Positions 56,525 to 64,000 of a stretch of 64,000 nucleotides of DNA are shown one piece after another. Each line of letters starts with the position of its first letter. Position 1 is the first letter of the stretch. The translations under genes and the position numbers were made by a program. The notes beneath the pieces were generated by a model. It saw only the letters and a program-made list of their open reading frames with translations, did no database searches and had not been told where the DNA came from. Source of the stretch: Zopfochytrium polystomum (lineage: Eukaryota; Chytridiomycota; Chytridiomycetes; Chytridiales; Chytridiaceae); the NCBI GenBank assembly GCA_025765615.1, contig JAIVFJ010000092.1, positions 186,001-250,000 of the forward strand, read 5' to 3'.

Positions 56525-57065
56525 CCCCACTCCCTTGCACTGGCTGGTCGGAGCACTTTCTCCTTCAAAGGAGAAATGGCAATTCTGTACAGACATATGG
56601 CATGGAAGATTGTTCTCCTTGGTGAGGCACACTGGGGAGCACAGGGGAAGGTGCTCACACTGGCTGCTCCTCTGCTGGGCTCTGGGTCAGCGCACAGATT
56701 CAGGCTGTGCCATCACCACTGAGCTACTACACAACTCAATACCGTTAAGGCCCTTTTTGTCACAAATAGCGAAATTGTATTGATTTTGGAGCCTGAGCTG
56801 CTCCACCTCCATCCTCAGTAGAGCTCCTCATTCTGCCTCCAAGGACCTTCTGTTGATTCCAGTTTGTTGTTTGCACGACTTTGGCACTGGTGGCATTGGC
56901 CATTTGTCAAACCTGTATGAACAAGTGCTTTTGAGCTCCTAACTATGGGTGAGATGGCTGGCTAAAGTGCTGCCAATGGTGGCAAACATTGGAAGGAACG
57001 TGATGCTTGGCATTGGTTGGCAACAGGATGGGTACTGGAACGACAACCCCAAGTGACATAAAAAG
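56525..57065. other. Spacer between tRNA genes
   Basis: No gene or repeat recognised. Confidence 0.45.
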
Positions 57066-57149
57066 GCGCTGGTAGTTTAGTGGTAAAATAGACGCCTTCC
57101 ACCCGTAGGGAGATAGCATCAGCCCCGGGTTCAATTCCCGGTCAGCGCA
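57066..57149 (+). tRNA. tRNA-Gly (TCC) with 13-nt intron
   Basis: Acceptor GCGCTGG/TCAGCGC, D-arm TAGTTTAGTGGTAAAA, T-arm CCGGGTTCAATTCCCGG. A 13-nt intron (57102-57114) after position 37 restores the anticodon arm, with one mismatch left in the stem. Confidence 0.85.
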
Positions 57150-57568
57150 ATGGTTAGTCAAAGCTGCTTTTACTCATTGCGCTCACAATTGGATTTTGAA
57201 GATCTTCATGAGGTTGGTGTTACTGTGCTGACAGTGATTGTTGTGTCTGATCACATAGTTTGCCTTTGTTTACGCACCTGTGTTGTTTGCTTATTCCTTC
57301 AGTCAAGCTGCTTTTAAATATTCTTGTGGCTGGTAGAGTTTGATGCATGATTGGCTGCAGCCATCTTGCAGAGATGCGTTGCGCAAGTGCTGCAACTGAT
57401 CCACACACCAATCAAATTTCTTGTAAGCAAAGGACACTAGTGGGTCCATGGAATGAGGGCTCTTTCTGGGACCCTGGTGTTCTTCCAGCAACACTGCAAA
57501 GAAACTTTTTCTCCAGTACCTATAAGTAGATTAGTGATCAATGTAAAACGACATCAATAACATCCAGA
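57150..57568. other. Spacer between tRNA genes
   Basis: No gene or repeat recognised. Confidence 0.45.
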
Positions 57569-57639
57569 GCAACAGTGGTTCAGTGGTAGAATTATCGCCT
57601 GCCACGCGGTAGACCTGGGTCCGATTCCCGGCTGTTGCA
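57569..57639 (+). tRNA. tRNA-Gly (GCC)
   Basis: 71 nt, no intron. Acceptor GCAACAG/CTGTTGC, anticodon loop CTGCCAC, T-arm CTGGGTCCGATTCCCGG. It lies 38 bp from the gypsy element. Confidence 0.96.
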
Positions 57640-57786
57640 AGGCGGTGCTGCAGCCTCCTGCGGTAGCTGTAAACTGTTGTCAGGAACAGGGCAGGACAGG
57701 ACAAGGCAGACAAGGAACTGAGAGGAGTGATGATTGTATTGGAAACAATAATTCACTTGAGGGATGGGACAGGTCCCCCATCCCCC

Positions 57787-57793
57787 TTTTATA
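57787..57793 (-). promoter_or_regulatory. TATA box of the gypsy LTR
   Basis: On the minus strand it reads TATAAAA within AAAAGGTATAAAAGGGGG. It is placed 110-210 bp downstream of the GAA/TTC arrays, as expected of a U3 promoter. Confidence 0.7.
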
Positions 57794-57903
57794 CCTTTTG
57801 AGAGCCTTCCTTGTCAAGACTCAAAGAAAGTTCCAGAAAGAGCAATTAGTAATACAATGATACCAATGATACCAATGACAACAAGACAAGTCAGGAAAGC
57901 AAA

Positions 57904-58001
57904 GAAGGTTCCAGAAGATTCCACAAGGTTCCATGAAGGAATGTTCTAGAAGGTTCCAGAAGGTTCCAGAAGGTTCCATGAAGGAATGTTCTAGAATGTT
58001 C
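57904..58001 (-). promoter_or_regulatory. Heat-shock-element array, 16 pentamer units
   Basis: Three clusters of alternating GAA and TTC at exact 5-bp spacing: 57904-57921 (4 units), 57939-57976 (8 units) and 57984-58001 (4 units). This is the binding pattern of heat-shock factor. Function is inferred. Confidence 0.7.
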
Positions 58002-58030
58002 CAGAGGTTTCCAGAGGGTGATTCATAACA

Positions 58031-60391
58031 TCATCTCCCCCTTTTAGGCCTCTTCTGCAACTTGGTGGGGTACCTGGTCTTGAACTTGAGCAGAAGGTCT
58101 TGGCAGTGAGTGAGGTTTGACTCAGGTTCCCAGGTGTTGTCAGCATCTGAGTAACCCTTCCACTTAACAAGGAACTTGAGTGTCCTTCCAAACCACTTGG
58201 CATCCAAGATTTGTTCAACCTCAAATTCCTCTTCACCTTCTACCTCAACTGGAGGAGGAGGAGGAACAACTCTGCCTGGAATGGAATTGGCCACAAACTT
58301 CTCCAAAAGGCTGACATGGAAAACTGGGTGGATCTTCATGGATGCAGGGAGATCCAGCTTGAAGGTGACTGGATTGATTTGCTCCAAGATCTTGAAAGGT
58401 CCCAACCTGAGGTTGTCTAGCTTGGGACTTGGTCTTTTGGTCTGCAAGTTCTTCCTCATGCCCGGCCAGTAAAAGTCTCTGGAAACAAGCTCATATGTCT
58501 TGTGCTCTCCTGGGTGTCCAGCTGTTGCTGCATCATACGTTGTCTTGAGTATCTCAAGTTTTTCCTCTTCTTGGCTGATTTGAATCTTGTGAGGCTTGGG
58601 GTCCTTGGAAATAGCATGGGCCCACACACTGTCAGGAAGCAGTGAAAAGTGTGTCTTGGATTGTGGGGTGAAACCATCTCCCCCTTCAGGTGCAAGATCT
58701 GTCCTTCTGTGCTCATCAGCAGTGGGGCTTGAATTGTTGACTGGGAACTGTGATTCTTGAATCTTTGACTGAGGGTTCTGTTCTTGGCAAAGACTGTGAG
58801 CTGTAGAACTTGAATCTTGAATGTGGACAATGAACTGTGGTACTTGAATCTTTGACTGTGGGTTCTGTGAACTAGAGTTTTGGCCATGACTGTGAGCTCT
58901 ATGAGCTCTACTTGAATCTTGACTGTGAACTGTGAACTGTGGAACTTGAGTCTTGGCTGGCTGTGAATCTTGAATCAAGGGCTTGAGAGCATGAGACTTG
59001 GTGGCTTGACTTGAGTTTTGGGTGACTGTTCCAATTGGTGGAGGTTGGACTTGACCAGTGACCCAATCAATGGCAGGGTTCTGGGCTTGCAGCCATGGTA
59101 ATCCCAGGATGACAGAGAATGTGGGTGAGCCAAGATCCAATACTTCCAGGTTGACCATGGATGGTGGTAAGTCTTGGATGTGGAGGTTTTGCTTGGTTTC
59201 ATGGCTGATTTCCTTGAACAGAGCATGATTGGCAAAGTGGACCTTGAGGGGTGTGGATTTCTTGATGGTGGGAATGGCACAAGACTTGGCAAGGGTGGCA
59301 TCAATGATGTTGCAGGATGATCCAGAGTCGATAAGGGCCTTGGTTGTGATGGTTGACTTGGGTGAGAGTTGAATCTTGACATCCATGGTGAGTTGGTGGG
59401 GCTTGGAATCTGAGGTGTTTGTGGTGCTGGTGGTGGTGATGAAACAGGGGCAGCTTGGAGGAGGGTCCAGGGAATTGCCCCTCAGTGAGCCTGGACCTGG
59501 GAGTTTGGGTGCTTCTTCCTTGGGCAGTCCTTGACAGCGTGTTCCTTGGAGCCACAGTAGAAACACAGTCCCTGCTGGGCCCCCTTGGCTCAGAGGACCC
59601 TTAGGAAGTGTCTCAACTGCATCCACTTGCATGGGTTCAGGAACTGTGAGAGCTTGAGGGACTGGGGTAGGTCTTGATGTAGTTCCTACTTGTCTTTGCT
59701 TCAGCCTCTTGGAGTAGAGTCTGTTGTCAATCTTGATGGCAAGGAGAATGTACTCTTCCAAGGTCTCAGGGATGTGCAGAGACTGGGAGAGCATGTCTTG
59801 GATAGACTCATGGAGACCATCATGGTACAGCTCCATCAGAGCTGCATCATTGTATCCAGAGTCTCTGGCTAGTTGCTTGAATTGGTTGGTGTAGGCCACA
59901 CAAGATTGCTTTCCTTGCTTGATATGCTTGAGCTTGGATCTTGCTGTCCAAGATGCGTAGGGGTCACCAAAGGTAGCTTCCAGCCCCTCCCAGAGCTCTT
60001 GCAGGGTGGTGGGTGTGCTTGGGAGAGATCTGTACCATGATTGAGCTTGACCAGACAGGAGGGTGCTTGTGAAAAGAACCTTGACTTGCTCACTGGGAAA
60101 TCTTGAAGGTTGGAGAAGGATGACATTCTCCACAGTGGCCATAAAGTTCCTAAGGTCTTTGGCCAGCCCAGTGAACTTGTCAGGGCTGGGAACCTTGGGC
60201 TCTCTTGCTTGGTTGGGTTGGGGCAGGGGAAGAGCTTGATGTTCTTGTTGGTGAAGTTGTTGTTGAAGCTGGTGCTGCTGGTAAAGGACTTGTTCTTGAA
60301 GTTGGTGTGTCTGTCTTGAAAGGGCTTGTAATTGGTCCATCAAGGCTTGGAAGGCAGTTGCATCAGGGAAGGTGTTGTTTGGGTCAGACAT
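58031..60391 (-). CDS. Gag-protease-chromodomain polyprotein, 786 aa
   Basis: It starts MSDPNNTFPDATAFQALMDQL. A Gln-rich segment precedes a retrotransposon Gag domain (KFTGLAKDLRNFMATVENV; AQSWYRSLPSTPTTLQELW). An aspartic protease follows (TTKALIDSGSSCNIID; VILGLPWLQAQNPAIDW), then a Gln/Ser-rich spacer with three related QNPQSKIQ-type units. The frame next enters the integrase zinc-binding end (AGHPGEHKTYELVSRDFYWPG), jumps to the GPY/F region (LRLGPFKILEQINPVTF) and ends in a chromodomain ([21 protein letters not shown]). RT, RNase H and the integrase core are absent with no frame loss. The Gag zinc knuckle is present in the DNA but out of frame (near 59545-59590). A fusion that packages or targets without polymerase would depend on an autonomous relative. 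Confidence 0.88.
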   Translation of the reverse strand: MSDPNNTFPDATAFQALMDQLQALSRQTHQLQEQVLYQQHQLQQQLHQQEHQALPLPQPNQAREPKVPSPDKFTGLAKDLRNFMATVENVILLQPSRFPSEQVKVLFTSTLLSGQAQSWYRSLPSTPTTLQELWEGLEATFGDPYASWTARSKLKHIKQGKQSCVAYTNQFKQLARDSGYNDAALMELYHDGLHESIQDMLSQSLHIPETLEEYILLAIKIDNRLYSKRLKQRQVGTTSRPTPVPQALTVPEPMQVDAVETLPKGPLSQGGPAGTVFLLWLQGTRCQGLPKEEAPKLPGPGSLRGNSLDPPPSCPCFITTTSTTNTSDSKPHQLTMDVKIQLSPKSTITTKALIDSGSSCNIIDATLAKSCAIPTIKKSTPLKVHFANHALFKEISHETKQNLHIQDLPPSMVNLEVLDLGSPTFSVILGLPWLQAQNPAIDWVTGQVQPPPIGTVTQNSSQATKSHALKPLIQDSQPAKTQVPQFTVHSQDSSRAHRAHSHGQNSSSQNPQSKIQVPQFIVHIQDSSSTAHSLCQEQNPQSKIQESQFPVNNSSPTADEHRRTDLAPEGGDGFTPQSKTHFSLLPDSVWAHAISKDPKPHKIQISQEEEKLEILKTTYDAATAGHPGEHKTYELVSRDFYWPGMRKNLQTKRPSPKLDNLRLGPFKILEQINPVTFKLDLPASMKIHPVFHVSLLEKFVANSIPGRVVPPPPPVEVEGEEEFEVEQILDAKWFGRTLKFLVKWKGYSDADNTWEPESNLTHCQDLLLKFKTRYPTKLQKRPKRGR

Positions 60392-60431
60392 GATGGCAGA
60401 GAGTAGTGGGAGAGGGTGAAGTGAATTATGA

Positions 60432-60748
60432 TGTCAGGAACAGGGCAGGACAGGACAAGGCAGACAAGGAACTGAGAGGAGTGATGATTGTATTGGAAAC
60501 AATAATTCACTTGAGGGATGGGACAGGTCCCCCATCCCCCTTTTATACCTTTTGAGAGCCTTCCTTGTCAAGACTCAAAGAAAGTTCCAGAAAGAGCAAT
60601 TAGTAATACAATGATACCAATGATACCAATGATACCAATGGCAACAAGACAAGTCAGGAAAGCAAAGAAGGTTCCAGAAGGTTCCACAAGGTTCCATGAA
60701 GGAATGTTCTAGAAGGTTCCAGAAGGTTCCAGAGGGTGATTCATAACA
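60432..60748 (-). repeat. Gypsy 5' LTR (317 bp)
   Basis: Same ends as the 3' LTR. It has fewer pentamer units and an additional ATACCA unit (three in a row against two). Confidence 0.95.
60667..60729 (-). promoter_or_regulatory. Heat-shock-element array in the 5' LTR
   Basis: Six perfect alternating GAA/TTC units at 60702-60729, and four at 60667-60684 upstream of a broken unit. Confidence 0.7.
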
Positions 60749-60753
60749 ACTGT

Positions 60754-62401
60754 GAATTACATTGGACATGTCCTTGCAAATTTTTCTCGCTTTTTTATTT
60801 CTCCACTCCTCTCACGTTTCCATCAAAAGCAAGAAAAGGACCACTCACCAAAGAAGTCCAACACGTGACTCCCTTGTCCTCCCTGGTGTTTGGTGCAGTG
60901 TGGTGCCACTGCTGCTGTGCTATATTTGTTGGGTCTCTGAAGGAAGGGTCAAGGGAAAAGAGAATCAGTGACCCCACTCCATTTGCTTTTTACGGCTGGT
61001 GCGCACTGTGCAGTGGGAACCCCAATTCACTCATGTTTCACAGCAGCCTCTCCTCCCCAAAGGTGTGGGTGCCTGGGCAAAGTGTGACTGTGTCTTGGCT
61101 ACAGAACAACAATGTGGCAGTCGAGAAACTGTGAGAGATTGGCTTAGCAGGCAACTGGCAGACTGGCCTGCAGGAGCTGCCACAGCGTTGATGCAGAAGG
61201 AGCCAAAGCGGCAAGGTTTCTGATACCATGAGATCTTTTCTATTTCTCATTGTTGATGAAAAAGGTTGCAGTGTTGGGGAAAAAAAATGGAAAGCAAAAG
61301 CATTTGTAAGGACAAAAAAGGAAGTACAATCCTCTTCTACAGCAGGGGAATTTGCTCAGCCATACCATTGTTCTGAATCGCAGGAATTGTGCCTGCATGA
61401 CTTAATCTCCCTCTTTTACAAAGGCTTCAGCATGGGGCACAGCTCAAATACTCTTACAACTACTGGGGCTTGGCAGTGTTCTATGTTGCAATTGTTTCCC
61501 ACTTTTTGGTCTCCTTCAAGTAGCTGAGGCCAGTTTCCTGTTGGAAACATAACTGGCGCTGGTCAGTGGTACTAGAAGTCAAAAGACTGCTTGTTTATTG
61601 ATCCAGTTTCCTACCTTCACATTCTGCATCCAACTGTGACAAAATTTGATGAGAGGATTGCAAACTGTTGCCCCAAAGACTCAGTGCCAATAGAGAGGGC
61701 AGCCTCACCCAAACTAAGTCTCCACTCTCCTGTACACGCTTGGATTGCTGTTCAAACAAAATGGGAAAAGTTTTTCTGGACAAACCAACAGACCCCCCAC
61801 TTTTTTTTTTTTTTGCGCAGTGTCAATTACAATCTGTGCACAGCAACACTTTTAAACAAAGCAGCAATATTTGTCCCTTTTTTCTGGCCATGGGGAGGAC
61901 GCAATTACACCTGAGTTGCATCATGTTGGAGCCTCACTTGGGAATGATCAGGCTTTCTCTCCTTGAATTTGCCCCCCACCAGGTGGGCTCTTGAAAACAA
62001 AGACCAGAGTGTATATAATGGAACTTTTTGGAACAAAGTTCTAGTCATGTAATGCTGCAGGTGTGGTCCACTCTGAGCACACTCACCAACTTTGCTGTTC
62101 TTGCTGGAAAATGCGTTGGAGAAGGCGAGGTACTAGTCAACAGAGTAGCACTGGGTATTTGCCATATTCATAGGCACTGCCCAACAGTGGATTCAGTGGT
62201 AGAATTATTGCCTGACGCACAGTAGGCCTGTTGCCCTCAACACACTGTCTGTCCAATACCTTTTTAGGGCTCTGGAGTCACCTTCCTGATTTGGGAACTG
62301 AAACCCACACAAAACCCCTTCACCAGCCCAGCCCCCATCTTTTGCCAACAGCACAAACACCACAAACAGACAGTTGAGCTGGAACAAGAAAGAGGAGAAT
62401 T
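60754..62401. other. Unassigned DNA
   Basis: No gene with a recognisable domain. Short frames only. The composition is AT-leaning. It includes the tRNA-Gly relic described separately. Confidence 0.45.
62182..62234 (+). pseudogene. tRNA-Gly pseudogene
   Basis: AACAGTGG then TTCAGTGGTAGAATTATTG matches the first half of tRNA-Gly(GCC) at 57569. An extra A, a damaged anticodon loop and no T-arm show it is dead. Confidence 0.7.
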
Positions 62402-62475
62402 TGGTCACATCCAGACTCGAACTGGAGACCGTCTGTGTGTTAGACAGACGTGATAACCAACTACACCATGTGACC
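62402..62475 (-). tRNA. tRNA-Val (AAC)
   Basis: 74 nt. Acceptor GGTCACA/TGTGACC, anticodon arm GTCTGT-CTAACAC-ACAGAC, T-arm CCAGTTCGAGTCTGG. Confidence 0.95.
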
Positions 62476-63210
62476 AGTGCAAAGATTTCGTGGGGTTTGC
62501 AAAATCTTGTGGGAAGAACAACAACAACCAGTTTAGCCAAGTAAACAAATAGGCTAGCATGCCTGACTCTTCTACCGTGCTGAGACTTTGCCTTTTGTCA
62601 AATGTGTCTCACTTAGGAACATCATACAATTATAAAGAGGCTGGGTGCAGATTTGTGCCTCACTGTAAATGAAAGGGGCGAAAAAGAAAAAAACCAAACC
62701 AGCTTTCCTGATTAAGTGCAAGTGGTATGACTTGAACACAGTTCTGGAGTATGCACACAATCAATGGGCAGTGCTGGAGAACAGCTTCCTTCAAGGCTGG
62801 CATCTGAGAAAGTGGAGACTGGACTTCTGCCGGATCTCTGCCGGATCTGCTCCAAACCTCTGGCGGATATGGTGGACAGATATGGTTACTGCCCACATCT
62901 GCCTCACAGATGATTCCCAGTCACTGATATGCAAAAAGACCAAATATCTGCCCAATCTGCTGACAAAGTCCAGACATCCGCCCTCCACCAGATATCCGGG
63001 TCTTTAAACAGATATGAGAACACCATGCCTGTGTGTATTCTTGGATACGGAACTCTTAGTATCTGGTCTGAATCCAGCCAGCCTTAGCCTCCTTCCTGGC
63101 TGGTTTCAGATTGATTGGAAAATAACCCAGAAATGCAGATCAACGCGGAAAGCGCTCCCTGCCAGTAAGGCTCAATAAAGGGATAGAACAGGCCCACCTC
63201 CTGCCAGCCA
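62476..63210. other. Spacer between tRNA genes
   Basis: No gene is supported. The words GATATGG, CAGATAT and CCAGATATCCGG recur between 62840 and 63010. The sequence CCGGATATCTGGTGGA also occurs near 6994. Confidence 0.45.
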
Positions 63211-63304
63211 TGCCTTCTACCAGAATCGAACTGGTGACCTTCTCCTGCCGTCAGGGTTCACTCCTGGTACTAGGGAGACGCTCTGCCAACTGAGCCAAGA
63301 AGGC
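63211..63304 (-). tRNA. tRNA-Thr (AGT) with 21-nt intron
   Basis: Acceptor GCCTTCT/AGAAGGC pairs fully. Anticodon arm TCTCC-CTAGTA-(intron 63247-63267)-A-GGAGA. T-arm ACCAGTTCGATTCTGGT. Confidence 0.92.
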
Positions 63305-64000
63305 TGTATTCCTTCAGGATATCTCTGTTAATAATTTTGCCCTCATGTCTCTGTTGGATGTCACCATTGGTGTCAAGCCGCTTCAGATCAAAAAGTCTGC
63401 GCAATTTGAAGGCTTTTGTAAGTTTATTACTTATGGTTTGCTCAATGCCACTGTGTTGTCTGTCACACCCTGGAGCCTGATGTAGAACCAGTGGGTTTGT
63501 TTGTCTGTCATGTCCACAAATGCAGCACTGCTGACATTTGCAGTTTCACACTACATTTTGTCACTGAGCTCAAACTGACCCTAAATGGGAGTAGTTACTT
63601 TTGCCTCAAGGTTTCTGGCCTTCCACAACCAGCTGCAATCTTTGAATCCAAAATTGTCTGCTGGACCAGCTCTTTCCCAGTCGCCAGGGACTGTTCCAGG
63701 GTGAGATCTTTGGTCGAATCCAGCTATAGTGTCGAGCAGAGGGGAACTACAGCATAGATCCAACTATCGTAATCACAGGGTTTGTCATGGCAGAGGCTAG
63801 CTGTGAATCCAGTGATGAATATAGCCGTCATCCAAAAAACCACATATTGTTGGCAGACGGTGACGGCACTGGTGCTGAGGTAAAGCAATTTGGTCAGAGG
63901 GATACTGGGCCTGTTAGGGATGCAGGCTTGCCACTTTGGACACTGGGGAACATCCCAGGACCCAATGCATTAGGTGATGTAATGGCGGTATTAGGCACCC
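63305..64000. other. Unassigned DNA at the window end
   Basis: Short frames without a recognised domain. No repeat family seen elsewhere in the window. Confidence 0.4.

Larger units (their letters stand above)
57678..58030 (-). repeat. Gypsy 3' LTR (353 bp)
   Basis: On the minus strand it runs from TGTTATGAATCACC to GTTCCTGACA. It is 36 bp longer than its partner, apparently through extra copies of the GGTTCCAGAA and ATGAAGGAATGTTCTAGAA units. Confidence 0.95.
57678..60748 (-). mobile_element. Two-LTR gypsy derivative with ACTGT target duplication
   Basis: The LTRs (57678-58030 and 60432-60748) flank a 2.4-kb body with one long frame. The 5-bp duplication ACTGT is present on both sides (57673-57677 and 60749-60753). 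The body lacks RT, RNase H and the integrase core, so it is non-autonomous. Intact ends and frame suggest a fairly recent insertion. Confidence 0.96.

Overview
The window looks like nuclear DNA of an early-diverging fungus, most likely a chytrid. This is an inference from gene content and style. There is a fungal-type WSC-domain wall sensor, a split DIP2/UTP12 gene with short GT-AG introns, a STAND immune-receptor-like gene with WD40 repeats, fungal-style intron-bearing tRNA genes, and copia, gypsy, LINE, Helitron and DDE elements. No bacterial operon structure, rRNA or CRISPR array is visible. Long CT/GA, GT and poly-A/T tracts separate the genes.

The DNA is a mosaic of two compartments. GC-rich blocks with strong G/C third-position bias hold single-copy genes: a low-complexity protein (3.0-5.6 kb); a WSC sensor, a polytopic membrane protein and the ribosome-biogenesis gene DIP2 (16.0-26.3 kb); and a possible GNAT-fold protein, a four-exon low-complexity protein and a Ser/Thr-rich secreted protein (35.0-41.7 kb). 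AT-leaning blocks hold repeats and the immune-type gene: a nested copia/DDE/gypsy cluster (7.2-14.7 kb), the receptor gene with a broken paralogue tail and solo LTRs (27.4-34.5 kb), a Helitron interrupted by two other insertions (42.9-52.9 kb), and a 10-kb stretch with nine tRNA genes around a complete two-LTR gypsy derivative (54-64 kb).

The most striking gene is at 27392-32595. Six exons join without phase conflict into a 1,634-residue protein with a PB1/ubiquitin-like head, a TIR domain, a NACHT ATPase and twelve nearly identical 42-residue WD40 repeats. The repeats differ mainly at a few probably surface positions. This is the plan of a fungal NLR (STAND) receptor, but with a TIR effector module. 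A diverged copy of its C-terminal tail lies 300 bp downstream.

The second highlight is the gypsy family. All four of its LTRs carry perfect alternating GAA/TTC pentamers (heat-shock-element arrays), which in the full-length copy lie upstream of a TATA box. That copy (57678-60748, target duplication ACTGT) encodes a single Gag-protease-chromodomain reading frame that has lost reverse transcriptase, RNase H and the integrase core. Target-site duplications allow several insertions to be read directly: a LINE in the Helitron zinc-knuckle gene (17 bp), a 2.1-kb element in the Helitron Rep region (TTCA), a DDE element in the copia pol gene (9 bp) and a solo gypsy LTR (CTCCA). Several GC-rich genes need one- or two-base corrections to read through, which could be assembly error or true decay.
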